Source: Corynebacterium flavescens (GTDB lineage Bacteria; Actinomycetota; Actinomycetes; Mycobacteriales; Mycobacteriaceae). Taken from it: DNA of 64,000 nucleotides. The notes under the pieces were generated by a model that did not search any database, was not told the DNA's origin, and worked only from the letters and a program-made list of their open reading frames with translations. The DNA lies in contig NZ_VXKK01000031.1 of the NCBI RefSeq assembly GCF_008693105.1, forward strand, positions 124,001 through 188,000, given 5' to 3'. Shown piece after piece: positions 29,870 through 40,880 of the stretch. The position numbers and the translations under genes are program-made. The stretch's first letter is position 1. Every line of letters starts with the position of its first letter.

Positions 29870-30733
29870 TTAGGCACCGAAGTCAGCGGCCGTGCGATGC
29901 ACCGCTTCTTGCAGGCCAGAGACCTTGGGCCCCTGGCTCAAGATGGCCCGAGACACGTTGGCAAAGCCTAACTCCGGAGCTACGCCGACAATGCTCGCTA
30001 CGTCGCCTGCACTGGCGCCTTGGGCACCCACTCCCGGCAGCAGAACCGGGCCTGAGAGCCCAGCAAGCTCCGGAGGAGAGTCCAAGGTCGCTCCGATGAC
30101 CACACCGATGTTGCCGGGTACGCCAGGTGCGTTGTTGTCCGCGTTAACCTGCCCGCAGGCATCAACCACCGACTGAGCGATGCTGCGCCCGTCTGCGCGC
30201 CGCGTGGACTGCAGCTCCACTGCCTCTGGATTGGAGGTGGCAGCGAGAACGAACACACCGCGCCCGGCGGCCTGGGCAGCCGCAAAAGCAGGCTCCAAAG
30301 CACCCACGCCCAAGTAGGGCGAGAGCGTCACCGCATCCGCACGCAACGGGGAGTCCTCCCCCAGCCACGCCTGGGCATAGCCAGCCATGGTCGAACCGAT
30401 ATCCCCGCGCTTGGCATCCGCCAGTGTCAGGCAGCCGGCCTCACGCAGCGTGGCAAGCACCTCCTCCAAGACCGCGAAGCCTTGCGAGCCGAAACGCTCA
30501 AAGAAAGCGACCTGTGGCTTCACCAGAGCGGCGGTATCAGCAAAAGCCTCCACACAGATGCGCGAGAAAGTGCGCAATCCGTCGACGTTATAGTCAAGGC
30601 CCCACTGATGGATGAGATGTGGATGCGGATCGATGCCTACGCACAGGCGCCCTCTCTGACGTCCGGCACGAACTAGGCGCTCGCCGAAGGTCTCCCCCGG
30701 CGCTTGTACCTCGGCGCTAGTGTGCAGGGCCAT
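29870..30733 (-). CDS. pyrF: Orotidine 5'-phosphate decarboxylase
   Basis: Decarboxylates OMP to UMP, the last step of pyrimidine synthesis. The 287-residue protein is of the actinobacterial long group: [16 protein letters not shown] near residue 31, the catalytic [19 protein letters not shown] near 103 and [15 protein letters not shown] near 230. The ATG lies within the carB end (17-base overlap) after AGGAGCTCC, so translation is probably coupled. It is the last gene of the pyr operon. The 280-base gap to mihF holds no clear gene or strong hairpin. Confidence 0.96.
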   Translation of the reverse strand: MALHTSAEVQAPGETFGERLVRAGRQRGRLCVGIDPHPHLIHQWGLDYNVDGLRTFSRICVEAFADTAALVKPQVAFFERFGSQGFAVLEEVLATLREAGCLTLADAKRGDIGSTMAGYAQAWLGEDSPLRADAVTLSPYLGVGALEPAFAAAQAAGRGVFVLAATSNPEAVELQSTRRADGRSIAQSVVDACGQVNADNNAPGVPGNIGVVIGATLDSPPELAGLSGPVLLPGVGAQGASAGDVASIVGVAPELGFANVSRAILSQGPKVSGLQEAVHRTAADFGA

Positions 30734-33700
30734 GCTGGAGCTCCTGTAGCGCGCAGACTTGCATCTCCCCGGTACGCAGAGCCTCGATGCCCTGTACCGC
30801 AGCGGTAACGCCCTGGACGGTGGTCACGAGCGGAACGCCGACCGAAACCGCGGCTGCGCGGATCTCATAGCCATCGTGGCGCGCACCTGCCGAGCCGGCA
30901 GGCGTATTCAAGATGAGGTCAATCTTGCCACCGAGAATCTGGTCAACGATGTCTTCTTGGCCGGCCTTGGCATCCGAGACCTTCGTGGCCACCTCACACT
31001 GCACGCCGTTACGCCGCAGCATCTGCGCCGTTCCAGCGGTGGCGATGATCTTGTATCCCATGCTGTAGAGGCGCTGAATCGGGAAGATGAGCGTGCGCTT
31101 GTCCCGGTTGGCCACCGAGACGAACACGGTTCCCTCGGTAGGCAGCGTGCCAAAGGCAGCAATCTCGCTCTTGGCGTAGGCAGCACCGAAGTTATCGGCT
31201 AAGCCCATGACCTCACCGGTGGACTTCATCTCTGGGGACAAGAGCGTGTCAAGCAACTTGCCGTCCGGGGTGCGGAAGCGGTTGAAGGGCAAGACCGCTT
31301 CCTTGACTGCAATGGGGTGCTCCATAGGCAGGGAACCACCGTCATAGTCGGTAGGAATCATGCCCTCTTCCTTGAGCTCGGCGATGCTCGAGCCCAGCAT
31401 GACGCGGGCCGCGGCCTTGGCCAGCGGGACACCCGTCGCCTTCGAGACGAAGGGCACGGTACGCGAGGCGCGCGGATTGGCCTCAATAACATAGAGCACA
31501 TCGTCCTTGAGCGCGTACTGGACGTTCATCAGGCCCTTGACGCCGATGCCCTCTGCCAGCTTGCGAGTGGACTCACGTACTTTGTCGATGTCCTGGGGTC
31601 CCAGGGTCATCGGCGGCAGCGCACAGGAGGAGTCGCCCGAGTGAACTCCGGCCTCCTCGATGTGCTCCATAACGCCGCCGAGGTAGACCTCGGTGCCATC
31701 ACAGAGCGCATCAACGTCGATCTCGATGGCGGAATCCAAGAAGCGGTCTACGAGGACCGGGTGGTCCGGGGAGAGCTCGGTAGCGCGTTCGATGTAGTCA
31801 TGCAGCGCGGACTCGTCATAAACAATCTCCATGCCGCGGCCACCCAACACATAGGAAGGACGCACGAGGACCGGGTAGCCAATCTCGTTGGCCACGGCAC
31901 GTGCCTCCGCGAAGGAGGTAGCGGTGCCAAACTCCGGCGCGGGCAGCCCGGCCTTGTCCAGGACCTTGCCGAACTCGCCGCGATCCTCTGCCAGGTTAAT
32001 GGCCTCGGGCGACGTGCCCACCACGGGAACCCCAGCCTCCTGCAGGCGCTCAGCCAGGCCGAGCGGGGTCTGGCCGCCGAGCTGGACGATGACGCCCGCC
32101 ACGGTGCCGGACTCCTTCTCCGCATGGTAGACCTCCATGACGTCCTCGAAGGTCAGTGGCTCGAAGTAGAGACGGTCCGCGGTGTCATAGTCCGTCGACA
32201 CGGTCTCTGGGTTGCAGTTGACCATGACGGTCTCATAACCCTTGCGGGAAAGCTCCAAGGCTGCGTGTACGCAGGAGTAATCGAACTCGATACCCTGGCC
32301 GATGCGGTTGGGCCCAGAGCCCAAGATGATGACCTTCTCGCGCTCGTGCTGTGGCGCTACCTCGGACTCAGCATCCGGGTCAAGCTCATAAGCGCTGTAG
32401 TGATAAGGAGTCTGTGCCTCGAACTCGCCGGCACAGGTGTCCACCGTCTTATAAACGGGGCGGATTCCCAGCGACCAACGCAGGGAACGCACGCCCTCTT
32501 CCCCGGCGAACTCGGGGCGCAGTGCGGCAATCTGGCCGTCGGAAAGCCCGAAGACCTTGGCCTGGCGCAACAACGCCGCATCCAGCACGGGTGCCTCGAC
32601 GAGCACCTGACGCATCTCCACTAATGCCTCTAGCTCGGCCAGGAACCACGGATCCACTCCGGAGGCCTCATGAATCTCATCGACGGTGGCACCCAGGCGC
32701 ATCGCTAGCTCGATGTCATACATGCGGCCCTCGGTAGGACGCTTGAGGTCCTCGAGCACAGCAGCGACATTGGTGGCACGCTCGCCCGCGAAGTATTCAT
32801 CCGGCTGAGTCCAGAAGCCAGAAGGCTTGTTCTCCAGGGAACGCATGACCTTGTTGAGGCCCGCGATGTAGTTGCGGCCAATGCCCATGGCCTCACCGAC
32901 AGACTTCATGGTGGTGGTCAGAGTGTCATCGGCGCCGGGGAACTTCTCGAAAGCAAAGCGCGGGGCCTTGACGATGACGTAGTCCAAGGTGGGCTCGAAA
33001 GCCGCTGGGGTCACGCCGGTGATGTCATTGGTGACCTCATCCAAGGAATAGCCAATGGCCAGCTTGGCCGCCAGCTTGGCAATGGGGAAGCCGGTGGCTT
33101 TCGACGCCAACGCGGAAGAACGGGAGACGCGCGGGTTCATCTCGATGACGATGATGCGCCCGTTGCTGGGGTTGACCGCAAACTGAATGTTACATCCGCC
33201 GGTATCGACGCCCACCGCGCGGATGATGTCGATGCCCAGGTCACGCATGTTCTGATACTCGCGGTCCGTCAGCGTTAGCGCGGGAGCGACAGTGACGGAA
33301 TCTCCCGTGTGCACACCCAGAGCGTCAACGTTTTCGATGGAGGCGATGACAACGACGTTATCGTCATGGTCACGCATGAGCTCTAGCTCAAACTCTTTCC
33401 ACCCGAGGATGGACTCCTCGATGAGGACGTTGGCCTCGGGAGAGGCGGCTAATCCGCCACCGGCAATGCGGTCGAGGTCCTTGTGGTTATAGGCCAGGCC
33501 GGATCCCAGGCCGCCCATGGTGAAGGAGGGGCGGACCACGACGGGCAGGCCGAGCTCGGCTACCGTTTCATGCACCTCGTCCATGTTGTGGCACACGCGG
33601 GAGCGGGCCGACTCGCCACCGATGGAGGCAACGATGTCTTTGAACTTCTGGCGATCCTCGCCGCGCTCGATAGCAGCGATATCCGCGCCGATGAGCTCGA

Positions 33701-34052
33701 TGTCATACTTTTCAAGAATGCCTTGGCGGTCGAGCTGAATGGCCGCATTCAGTGCGGTCTGGCCGCCGAGTGTGGCCAGGACGGCATCGATGGGGTGGCC
33801 CTCTGCGATTTCCTTGGCCAGGATCTTTTCGATGAACTCCGGCTCGATGGGCTCCACGTAGGTGTGATCCGCGAACTCGGGGTCAGTCATGATGGTGGCC
33901 GGGTTGGAATTGACCAGGGTCACCCGCAGTCCTTCTTGCTTGAGGACTCGGCAGGCCTGGGTTCCGGAATAGTCGAACTCGCAGGCTTGGCCGATGACGA
34001 TCGGGCCGGAGCCGATGACCAGGACGTGGTTGATGTCGGTGCGCTTTGGCAT
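30717..34052 (-). CDS. carB: Carbamoyl-phosphate synthase large subunit
   Basis: Makes carbamoyl phosphate from bicarbonate, ATP and ammonia channelled from CarA. At 1111 residues it has both ATP-grasp halves: [20 protein letters not shown] with [13 protein letters not shown] at the start, and the mirrored [20 protein letters not shown] near 575. [20 protein letters not shown] near 300 and [20 protein letters not shown] near 845 are the paired metal motifs. A methylglyoxal-synthase-like allosteric domain ends the protein. AAGGA precedes the ATG. Confidence 0.97.
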   Translation of the reverse strand: MPKRTDINHVLVIGSGPIVIGQACEFDYSGTQACRVLKQEGLRVTLVNSNPATIMTDPEFADHTYVEPIEPEFIEKILAKEIAEGHPIDAVLATLGGQTALNAAIQLDRQGILEKYDIELIGADIAAIERGEDRQKFKDIVASIGGESARSRVCHNMDEVHETVAELGLPVVVRPSFTMGGLGSGLAYNHKDLDRIAGGGLAASPEANVLIEESILGWKEFELELMRDHDDNVVVIASIENVDALGVHTGDSVTVAPALTLTDREYQNMRDLGIDIIRAVGVDTGGCNIQFAVNPSNGRIIVIEMNPRVSRSSALASKATGFPIAKLAAKLAIGYSLDEVTNDITGVTPAAFEPTLDYVIVKAPRFAFEKFPGADDTLTTTMKSVGEAMGIGRNYIAGLNKVMRSLENKPSGFWTQPDEYFAGERATNVAAVLEDLKRPTEGRMYDIELAMRLGATVDEIHEASGVDPWFLAELEALVEMRQVLVEAPVLDAALLRQAKVFGLSDGQIAALRPEFAGEEGVRSLRWSLGIRPVYKTVDTCAGEFEAQTPYHYSAYELDPDAESEVAPQHEREKVIILGSGPNRIGQGIEFDYSCVHAALELSRKGYETVMVNCNPETVSTDYDTADRLYFEPLTFEDVMEVYHAEKESGTVAGVIVQLGGQTPLGLAERLQEAGVPVVGTSPEAINLAEDRGEFGKVLDKAGLPAPEFGTATSFAEARAVANEIGYPVLVRPSYVLGGRGMEIVYDESALHDYIERATELSPDHPVLVDRFLDSAIEIDVDALCDGTEVYLGGVMEHIEEAGVHSGDSSCALPPMTLGPQDIDKVRESTRKLAEGIGVKGLMNVQYALKDDVLYVIEANPRASRTVPFVSKATGVPLAKAAARVMLGSSIAELKEEGMIPTDYDGGSLPMEHPIAVKEAVLPFNRFRTPDGKLLDTLLSPEMKSTGEVMGLADNFGAAYAKSEIAAFGTLPTEGTVFVSVANRDKRTLIFPIQRLYSMGYKIIATAGTAQMLRRNGVQCEVATKVSDAKAGQEDIVDQILGGKIDLILNTPAGSAGARHDGYEIRAAAVSVGVPLVTTVQGVTAAVQGIEALRTGEMQVCALQELQHGPAH

Positions 34053-34082
34053 GAGTGTTTTCTTCCTTGCTCCTGGTTGTTT

Positions 34083-35267
34083 CTACTTATTCGGGGTGTG
34101 CTGAGTCATCAGCTCAATGAACTGATCAAAAAGCGGGTTCGCATCGTGCGGGCCGGCGGCAGACTCCGGGTGGTACTGCACCGAGAAGGCCATTCCGTCA
34201 TCGAGCGCCACGCCCTCGACAACGTCATCGTTAAGGCAGGTATGCGTGACGGTGGCAGGGCCGAAATCTGAGGTGAATGCAGCACCTCCAGCAGGCTTGC
34301 CCTCCCCTGCCGGATTCTCCAGCGCGAAGCCGTGGTTCTGGGAGGTGATGTCGATCTTGCCGGTCTTGTGGTTGAGCACTGGGACGTTGATGCCGCGGTG
34401 ACCAAACTTCAACTTATAGGTGCCAAGCCCGAGCGCGCGGCCCAGAATCTGGTTGCCAAAGCAAATGCCGAAGAAAGGAACCTTCGCCGCGAGGATGTCT
34501 CGCACGACCGCGACCATGTCATCGGCCGTGGCGGGATCTCCTGGGCCATTGGAGACGAATACGCCGTCCGGCTCATAAGCCATGATGTCCTTGAAGGAAG
34601 TACCTGCGGGGACCACGATGGTTTCGATGCCGCGCTTAGCAAAGTGGCGCGGGGTTGCGGTCTTAATACCCATGTCATAGGCCACGACCTTGAAGCGCTT
34701 CTCGCCCTCGGCGGCAACGGTATATGGCTCGGTGGTGCTCACCTGTGCGGAAAGATCCGCGCCCTGCATGGACTCTTGCCCCTTGACCTCGGCGACGAGT
34801 TCATCGACGGGGCGCTGTGCGGCCTCGCCAGAAAAGATTCCGGCGGCGATGGAACCGTAGTTGCGCAGGTGGCGCACGAGGGTGCGGGTATCTACGCCGC
34901 GGATGCCGATGATGCCCTGGGCACTCATCTCCTCCGGAAGGGAACGCGCAGCACGCCAGTTGGACACACGGTGTGCCAAGTCGCGGATAACCAAGCCAGC
35001 GACCCAGATCTTGTTTCCGTGGGACTCATTGTCCTCGTCGTTCCACCCGGTGTTGCCGATGTGGGGAGCCGCGCTCACGACGATCTGGCGGTGGTAGGAA
35101 GGATCCGTCAGCGTTTCTTGGTAGCCGGTCATCGCGGTGTTAAACACGGCCTCTCCCAGAGAAGTGCCGGTGGCGCCAAAGCCGTATCCGCGGAAAGCGC
35201 GGCCGTCAGCCAGTACCAGGATGGCCGGGATGGGTGCCGGGTTGTTAGCCGGGGTGGTTTCAGTCAC
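34083..35267 (-). CDS. carA: Carbamoyl-phosphate synthase small subunit
   Basis: Glutamine amidotransferase that feeds ammonia to CarB. The N-terminal dimer domain has LVLADGRAFRGYGFGATG and VFNTAMTGYQETLTDPSY; the amidotransferase has the catalytic Cys in FFGICFGNQILGRALGLG and His-Glu in YHPESAAGPHD. GTG 35267 gives 394 residues, with GAAAGG seven bases before it; the frame extends to 35474 but that part lies inside pyrC. The Asn in FGNQ, where enterics have His, is usual in actinobacteria. Confidence 0.95.
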   Translation of the reverse strand: MTETTPANNPAPIPAILVLADGRAFRGYGFGATGTSLGEAVFNTAMTGYQETLTDPSYHRQIVVSAAPHIGNTGWNDEDNESHGNKIWVAGLVIRDLAHRVSNWRAARSLPEEMSAQGIIGIRGVDTRTLVRHLRNYGSIAAGIFSGEAAQRPVDELVAEVKGQESMQGADLSAQVSTTEPYTVAAEGEKRFKVVAYDMGIKTATPRHFAKRGIETIVVPAGTSFKDIMAYEPDGVFVSNGPGDPATADDMVAVVRDILAAKVPFFGICFGNQILGRALGLGTYKLKFGHRGINVPVLNHKTGKIDITSQNHGFALENPAGEGKPAGGAAFTSDFGPATVTHTCLNDDVVEGVALDDGMAFSVQYHPESAAGPHDANPLFDQFIELMTQHTPNK

Positions 35268-35311
35268 TGCGTGGCCTTTCTGAGCCTGAGAATTAATCTG
35301 TGTGTTCAAGG

Positions 35312-36682
35312 TTACTTCGCTTCTTCTTGTGCCAAGGACGCGGCCCCGTCGGTGGCGAGGTTGTAGGTGAGCCTTCCCCGCAAGATGGTGTGCGTGACTC
35401 GGGCGCCAAATTCCTCGCCCTCGTAAGGGTTGTTTTCGGACTTGGAGGCCAGCTGCGTGGAATCGGAGACCCAAGAATTATGCGGGTCGACGATGGTGAG
35501 GTTCGCCGGCTCGCCCACCGCAATGGGGCGGCCGTGGCCGGGCAGCCTGGTGATCTCGGCGGGTCGCTCGGACATGACGCGGGCGACGAAGCGCCAATCT
35601 GCCAAGCCCGATTCGACAAAAATTTTGGCGATGACAGCCAAGGAGGACTCCAACCCCAGCATGCCGGGCTTGGCCATCTCGAACTCCACGCACTTGTCTT
35701 CCGAGCCATGGGGGGCGTGGTCGGTAGCCACGACATCGATTAGCCCGTCGAGCAAAGCCTGGCGCAGTGCTAGAGTGTCATGCTCCTCGCGCAGTGGCGG
35801 GTTGACGCGGTAGACCCCGTCGTAGGTGCGCAGCTTGTCATCAGTGAGCAGCAGGTGGTGCGGAGTTACCTCGGCGGTGAGCGGAATGCCCTGCTCCTTG
35901 GCCCACTTGAGCAGCTCGACGGTTCCGGTGGTGGAGGCGTGGCAGATGTGCAGGCGGTTGCCATAGTCACGAGCCAGAAGTGCGTCGCGAGCGACGATGG
36001 ATTCCTCTGCCACACGCGGCCAGCCATGCAAGCCCAGCTTGGCCGAGGTAGGCCCCTCGTGCGCGCAAGCCCCCTCGGTCATACGGGAATCCTCCGCATG
36101 CTGGGCCAAGAGCACGTCGAGCCCCTTGGCGTATTCCAGGGCGCGGCGCATGATCTGCGGATCCTGAACGCACTTTCCATCGTCCGAGAACATACGCACT
36201 TTCGCGTCCGAGTTCTTCATCATCCCGAACTCGGTCAGCGTCTTGCCTTCCAAGCCCTTGGTGATGGAGCCGACTGGGTGAACATCGCACAAGCCCAGTG
36301 CCTGGGCCTTTGCCCACACGGACTCTGCAATAACAGGCTGATCGGTGACCGGGGTGGTATTGGCCATGGTGAACACGGCGGTGAAGCCTCCCTTGGCCGC
36401 AGCCCGGGAGCCGGTCTCGATAGTCTCGGTATCCTCGCGGCCCGGCTCGCGCAGGTGCACATGCATATCGACGAGCCCGGGCAGCAAGACACTGCCGGCC
36501 CCGTCGATGGTGTTATCGGCAGAGTGGGTTTCCGTCAACTCGGAGCCGATAGCTGCGATGGCGCCATCCTCGATGAATACTTCGGTGGGCTCGCCCTCGC
36601 CATAGGGACGCACGTTGGTGATGAGCAGAGTCTGCGCGGCAGGAGCGCTCAGTTGGCCGGTGAGTGGATAATTGTCTTTCAT
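35312..36682 (-). CDS. pyrC: Dihydroorotase
   Basis: Closes carbamoyl aspartate to dihydroorotate. The class I zinc enzyme has metal His residues in [16 protein letters not shown] near residue 60, further ligands in LHICHAST near 235, and the catalytic Asp in [13 protein letters not shown] near 310. ATG 36682 gives 456 residues and has AGGAG upstream; the longer frame to 36718 overlaps pyrB. It is between pyrB and carA. Confidence 0.96.
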   Translation of the reverse strand: MKDNYPLTGQLSAPAAQTLLITNVRPYGEGEPTEVFIEDGAIAAIGSELTETHSADNTIDGAGSVLLPGLVDMHVHLREPGREDTETIETGSRAAAKGGFTAVFTMANTTPVTDQPVIAESVWAKAQALGLCDVHPVGSITKGLEGKTLTEFGMMKNSDAKVRMFSDDGKCVQDPQIMRRALEYAKGLDVLLAQHAEDSRMTEGACAHEGPTSAKLGLHGWPRVAEESIVARDALLARDYGNRLHICHASTTGTVELLKWAKEQGIPLTAEVTPHHLLLTDDKLRTYDGVYRVNPPLREEHDTLALRQALLDGLIDVVATDHAPHGSEDKCVEFEMAKPGMLGLESSLAVIAKIFVESGLADWRFVARVMSERPAEITRLPGHGRPIAVGEPANLTIVDPHNSWVSDSTQLASKSENNPYEGEEFGARVTHTILRGRLTYNLATDGAASLAQEEAK

Positions 36683-36695
36683 TGCGAGCTTTCTC

Positions 36696-37649
36696 CTAGA
36701 TTCCGGCGTTTTCACCATTGGTCAACAAGGTAAAGAGGACGGCCATTCGCAGGTGGACTCCGTTGTTGACCTGTTGCAAGACGGCCGTCTTAGCGTAGTC
36801 CGCGACGGTGTAGTTGATTTCCATACCGCGCAACATTGGCCCCGGGTGCATGACGATGGCGCCAGGGCGCATAGCCGCCGCCCGCTGCTTGGACAGGCCA
36901 TAAAGGCTGGCGTATTCGCGGTGTGAAGGGAAGAAACCTCCATGCATGCGTTCCTGTTGGACGCGCAGCATCATCACTACATCGGCATCGGCGATCTCCG
37001 CGTCGAAGTCATAAGACACACGCACCGGCCAGGTCTCAACCCCATAGGGTAACAAGGTAGCCGGAGCGACGAGCGTTACTTCGGCGCCAAGCGCGGTGAG
37101 CAGATCCACGTTGGAGCGCACCACGCGCGAGTGCTTGCAATCCCCGACTATCTTGACGCGCAGCCCGCTAAAGTCCCCGCCCTTGATGCCCAGGCGCTGA
37201 CGCATGGTCACCGCATCAAGCAAGGCTTGGGTGGGGTGCTGATGCGCGCCATCGCCCGCGTTGATGACGCTGGGGCCTTGGCCGCCAGGGCACACCCATT
37301 GCGCAAGCTGCTGGGCCGCACCCGAGGAGGGGTGGCGAATGATAAGAGCGTCTGCGCCGATGGCGCTCAAGGTCAATCCGGTGTCCTTCAAGGACTCGCC
37401 CTTCTTGACTGACGACGTCGACGCGGAGAGGTTGATGACATCCGCCGACATCCACTTGCCCGCGGTTTCAAAAGAAGAGCGCGTGCGGGTGGAGTTTTCA
37501 TAGAACAAGGTATAGATAGTGCGCCCACGCAGAGTGGGAAGCTTCTTCACCTCGCGGCCGTCAAGCGCCTCGTGGAAGCGATCGGCCTCATCGAGCAAGG
37601 CCACGATCTCCGCAGGGGACAGATCAGCTATATCTAGCAGATGTTTCAT
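36696..37649 (-). CDS. pyrB: Aspartate carbamoyltransferase catalytic subunit
   Basis: Joins carbamoyl phosphate to aspartate. The 317-residue protein has [19 protein letters not shown] near residue 50, the carbamoyl phosphate site, [19 protein letters not shown] near 132 and [12 protein letters not shown] near 270. No pyrI regulatory gene is present. The ATG shares one base with the pyrR stop (TAATG), after GGGGAGGAG, so the two are probably coupled. Confidence 0.97.
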   Translation of the reverse strand: MKHLLDIADLSPAEIVALLDEADRFHEALDGREVKKLPTLRGRTIYTLFYENSTRTRSSFETAGKWMSADVINLSASTSSVKKGESLKDTGLTLSAIGADALIIRHPSSGAAQQLAQWVCPGGQGPSVINAGDGAHQHPTQALLDAVTMRQRLGIKGGDFSGLRVKIVGDCKHSRVVRSNVDLLTALGAEVTLVAPATLLPYGVETWPVRVSYDFDAEIADADVVMMLRVQQERMHGGFFPSHREYASLYGLSKQRAAAMRPGAIVMHPGPMLRGMEINYTVADYAKTAVLQQVNNGVHLRMAVLFTLLTNGENAGI

Positions 37650-38233
37650 TAGTTCTGCTCCTCCCCGCGGTTACGCGTCAGGATGACTGAATCGTGGCCA
37701 TCGATCTCTGCAATAGATACGGTGACGTCTTCATCGCGGGAGGTGGGGATGTTCTTTCCCACATAGTCCGCGCGTATGGGTACCTGGCGATGTCCGCGAT
37801 CAACAAGAACCGCTAGCTGAATGATCTCGGGGCGCCCAGAATCCGCCAAGGCGTCGAGAGCCGCGCGGATGGTACGCCCGGAATAGAGCACATCATCAAC
37901 GAGGATGACCGTAGCTCCCGTGATTCCGCCATCCGGCATGCGGGTGGGCTGCAAAGCGCGGTGCGGCTTATTGTGCAGGTCATCGCGATAGAGGGTGATG
38001 TCGAGAGAGCCGCAGGGTATCTTGACCTCAGAGAACTCCTCGATCTTTTGCGCAAGGCGCTTAGCCAGCGGTACTCCACCAGAGGGGATACCCACGAGGA
38101 GCACCCGTGGTGCGTCCGCGGAATCAAGCGCCGTCTTTTCAATAACTTGGTGCGCGATGCGTGCGACAGTGCGTGCGACATCATCGGAGCTTAAAAGCTC
38201 GATTTGGTCGACACCGGTGTCATTTCCACTCAT
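37649..38233 (-). CDS. pyrR: Pyrimidine operon regulator / uracil phosphoribosyltransferase PyrR
   Basis: PyrR senses uridine nucleotides and represses pyr expression by binding pyr mRNA; it also has uracil phosphoribosyltransferase activity. The 194-residue protein has [18 protein letters not shown] near residue 45, the PRPP motif [19 protein letters not shown] near 110, and basic residues for RNA contact. AAGGAGG lies six bases before the ATG, an unusually perfect ribosome site that would be a natural target for repression. It heads pyrR-pyrB-pyrC-carA-carB-pyrF. Confidence 0.95.
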   Translation of the reverse strand: MSGNDTGVDQIELLSSDDVARTVARIAHQVIEKTALDSADAPRVLLVGIPSGGVPLAKRLAQKIEEFSEVKIPCGSLDITLYRDDLHNKPHRALQPTRMPDGGITGATVILVDDVLYSGRTIRAALDALADSGRPEIIQLAVLVDRGHRQVPIRADYVGKNIPTSRDEDVTVSIAEIDGHDSVILTRNRGEEQN

Positions 38234-38318
38234 CGTGACCTCCTTCCCCGCCTCACAGTGCGGTCTTTAAAGGATGCCGGTAAATGGTCTCATGAATGTC
38301 TATGATTGGAAGACAGCG

Positions 38319-38324
38319 ATTATA
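38319..38324 (-). promoter_or_regulatory. -10 box of the pyr operon
   Basis: TATAAT, in the context TAATATAATC, lies 86 bases before the pyrR start on the minus strand. This is the only consensus -10 in the divergent gap between pyrR and the epimerase gene. It predicts a leader of about 80 bases, in which the pyrR ribosome site AAGGAGG is preceded by a GC-rich CCGC/GCGG pair that could fold. Confidence 0.55.
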
Positions 38325-38394
38325 TTAGCACCCTCTCCTCACACATGGGTGGGTGGATCCGAATTGGAACCGAAATAGAAGAGGTGCACCCCTT

Positions 38395-39747
38395 TTGAGC
38401 TTCACCGCACAGCATGTCGTTCCCGCCCCCCGCGAACAGGTGTGGACATGGCATACCCGTCCCGGAGCACTGAGCCGGCTCAACGCACCCTTTACATTTA
38501 TGACGCCCATTGCCCAAGCTACCAGCCTCGCTGATGGGACCTCTATCCTCGGCCTGCCCGCGGGTCTGCGCTGGGTTGCCCGCCACGATCTTTCTCGTTA
38601 TCAAACGGGCTACAGTTTTTCAGACGTCTGCATCAATGCACCCATGCGCCGCTTCGCCCACTGGCGCCACGACCACCACTTCGCCGATCACCCCACGGGT
38701 ACTTTAGTCACCGATTCCGTGGACACCCGCCTGCCTTCCTCCGCTCTCGAATCCGTCTTTGCCTATCGCCAGCATCAACTCATTGAGGATTTTTCCTTCC
38801 TCAACCGGATGGGAGCCTTCCTCGAAGAAGGCACGCCGGGCCTTAAGATTGCGATTACAGGCTCCCGCGGTTCTGTCGGCCGTGCGCTGAGCGCGCAACT
38901 GCGCACTGCAGGCCACGAGGTCATCCAGTTGGTGCGCTCCGAGCCTAAGCAGGGCCAGCGGCGGTGGCGCCCCAACTCCCCTTCACCCGAGCTCCTCGAG
39001 GGAATAGATGTGCTGGTCCACCTCGCGGGCGAGCCAATCTTTGGCCGCTTCAATGACTCCCACAAGGCAGACATCCGCGACTCCCGCGTCGACCCCACCC
39101 GCCTGCTTGCCCAGCTGGTTGCCAATACTTCCTCTGTGCGCACCATGGTCACAGCCTCAGCAATCGGCATCTACGGCGCCGACCGTGGTGCTGAAGAACT
39201 GACGGAAGACTCCGAGCGCGGCGAAGGCTTCCTCGCCGATGTCGTCACCGACTGGGAGGAGGCGACCTCCCCTGCCCCCCAGGCAGGAAAGCGAGTAGTC
39301 AATATCCGCACAGGAATCGCCCTTTCAGGAAACACCGGGATGCTCCCGATCCTGCGGGCACTTTTTTCCACTGGACTGGGCGGAGCCTTCGGCAAAGGCG
39401 AGTTTTGGTATAGCTGGGTCGCCATGGATGATCTCACCGACATCTACTTCCGCGCGATTATTGATGAAGCCCTTTCCGGCCCCATCAACGCCGTCTCCCC
39501 CACCCCAGTACTCAACCGCGAATTCGTCTCCGCGCTCGGTGAGGAGCTCAAGCGTCCCGCCCTAGTTCCCATCCCCTCCTTCGGCCCCGCCCTGCTGCTG
39601 GGTAAAGAAGGCGCCCGCGAGCTAGCTTTAGCCGATCAGCGGGTACTTCCCACGGCTTTGCAGGAGGCGGGACACACGTTCCGCTACCCCCAGGTGGCGG
39701 GAGCATTAGCCCACGAGTTGGGTGGCGAAGAACTGTGGACTCCGTGA
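38395..39747 (+). CDS. TIGR01777-family epimerase with N-terminal SRPBCC-like domain
   Basis: A two-part protein. Residues 1-150 look like a START/SRPBCC ligand-binding domain (HVVPAPREQVWTWHTRPGAL). From about 152 there is an extended short-chain dehydrogenase of the YfcH/TIGR01777 type: GSRGSVGRALSAQL for the dinucleotide, DVLVHLAGEPIFGRF and the catalytic-region TASAIGIYG. Its substrate is unknown. TTG 38395 is chosen because GAAGAGG lies nine bases upstream and MSFTAQHVVPAP fits the family; a GTG at 38353 is in frame. It is divergent from pyrR. Confidence 0.85.
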   Translation: MSFTAQHVVPAPREQVWTWHTRPGALSRLNAPFTFMTPIAQATSLADGTSILGLPAGLRWVARHDLSRYQTGYSFSDVCINAPMRRFAHWRHDHHFADHPTGTLVTDSVDTRLPSSALESVFAYRQHQLIEDFSFLNRMGAFLEEGTPGLKIAITGSRGSVGRALSAQLRTAGHEVIQLVRSEPKQGQRRWRPNSPSPELLEGIDVLVHLAGEPIFGRFNDSHKADIRDSRVDPTRLLAQLVANTSSVRTMVTASAIGIYGADRGAEELTEDSERGEGFLADVVTDWEEATSPAPQAGKRVVNIRTGIALSGNTGMLPILRALFSTGLGGAFGKGEFWYSWVAMDDLTDIYFRAIIDEALSGPINAVSPTPVLNREFVSALGEELKRPALVPIPSFGPALLLGKEGARELALADQRVLPTALQEAGHTFRYPQVAGALAHELGGEELWTP

Positions 39748-39816
39748 CTTCGGTAGGGTTGGCACGAGTTTAGTTTTTTTATCTCCCCGACCACACGAAT
39801 GGACTGAGATTTTCCA

Positions 39817-40323
39817 GTGTCTGAAGAATCCACCTCACAAGTGCCCACCTTGCTACCTGACACCCCGGTTGAGCCAGTAACGCTCGAGCGCGTGGCAGAA
39901 ATCTTTGATTCAGAGAACCTCCAATACCGCATCGAGGAGCAGCCGGTAGATGAGGATGAGACCGTCCGCATCCTGCGCACCGGTTTCTCCAACGCTGCCA
40001 TCGCTCTCCAGCTGCGCAACGACACACTTACCGTGGACTCCGTCTGGCGCGGGACCTTTGCCACCACGGAAGGCCCCAAGCTGCTCAGCGTTATCAACTC
40101 GTGGAATCAACAGAGCTTTGCGCCCACACTGCGCTTTTTTGAAGGCCCCGATAACACCCTTGCGGCCTCCGGCGTGCGCGAGCTTGACGTGACCCACGGG
40201 GCTTCGCGCAACCAGCTTGGCGCCTTCGTGATGTCCACGCTCGACGCCATCCTGCAGTCCTTTTCTTTCCTCGAAGAACAATACCCGGCGCTCGTAACCT
40301 GGGAGGAGCCGAACCATGACTAA
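39817..40323 (+). CDS. YbjN domain protein, first of a pair
   Basis: A 168-residue YbjN/type III chaperone-fold protein. The N-terminal 25 residues are Thr/Pro-rich; then LERVAEIFDSENLQYRIEE, a beta core with WRGTFATTEGP, LLSVINSWNQQSFAP and a C-terminal helix (LGAFVMSTLDAILQSFSFLE). These are the standard YbjN features. The function is unknown; E. coli YbjN affects stress responses. The start is GTG with a weak ribosome site. The next gene overlaps it by eight bases. Confidence 0.8.
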   Translation: MSEESTSQVPTLLPDTPVEPVTLERVAEIFDSENLQYRIEEQPVDEDETVRILRTGFSNAAIALQLRNDTLTVDSVWRGTFATTEGPKLLSVINSWNQQSFAPTLRFFEGPDNTLAASGVRELDVTHGASRNQLGAFVMSTLDAILQSFSFLEEQYPALVTWEEPNHD

Positions 40324-40795
40324 CACCGACTTCACTTTGCCCGTTGTCACCCTCGATCGCGTCATCGACGCCATGTCTACTTTCGACGTCGAACTCGAGC
40401 CCACCACGGGCAGCCTCGATGCCGCAACGGCCAACCTCAACGGACTCCCCTGCATGTTTGCTGTGCTCGACTCCGTAGTCATCGTCCGTTGCGACGTACC
40501 CACGGATGCCAGCTTCTCCGCTGCCGACGCAGGTCTTTTCCTCGCGGCCAATCAGATTAACTCGGTGGCCTTCGGCGCGCGCGTTGTCATCACGGACCAC
40601 GACGACATGCTCGTCGTCCGCTCAGAGCGCGACATTCCTTGCGCCGCCGGACTCAGCGATGAGCAGCTTAATTCCGCGCTCAAGGCCGCGGTCGACGCCG
40701 TCATCGGCGCTCAAGATGCCATGGTGGCCGCTGCCGAGGAGATGAGCAAGCTCGGCTCAGAAACGGCCGCCGCTGCCAGCGCCAACGAAGAATAG
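40316..40795 (+). CDS. YbjN-like protein, second of a pair
   Basis: A 159-residue protein with the same order of elements as its neighbour: a helix with LDRVIDAMSTFDVELEP, a beta sheet ending in MFAVLDSVVIVRCDV, FLAANQINSVAFGARVVI and a long C-terminal Ala-rich helix. It is more divergent. It overlaps the first YbjN gene by eight bases, suggesting coupled translation and perhaps a heterodimer. The function is not known. Confidence 0.75.
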   Translation: MTNTDFTLPVVTLDRVIDAMSTFDVELEPTTGSLDAATANLNGLPCMFAVLDSVVIVRCDVPTDASFSAADAGLFLAANQINSVAFGARVVITDHDDMLVVRSERDIPCAAGLSDEQLNSALKAAVDAVIGAQDAMVAAAEEMSKLGSETAAAASANEE

Positions 40796-40821
40796 CTCTT
40801 AAGGCGACTCCCCAAAAGCAA

Positions 40822-40866
40822 TCATCCCCAGTACCTTTCCTCATCATGGGAAGGTACTGGGGATGA
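40822..40866. terminator. Bidirectional terminator between YbjN pair and nusB
   Basis: A perfect 16-bp stem, TCATCCCCAGTACCTT (40822-40837) with 40851-40866, has a 13-base loop. It lies in the 85-base gap between two convergent genes, with a CTTTT run on the minus strand side, and so can serve both. Confidence 0.8.
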
Positions 40867-40880
40867 AAGCTACGCGGGCC

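Noticed and set aside
31317..32624. 435-codon plus-strand open frame
   Set aside because: It lies wholly opposite carB, whose frame is certain. Long antisense frames are common in GC-rich genes, and this one has no ribosome site or family features.
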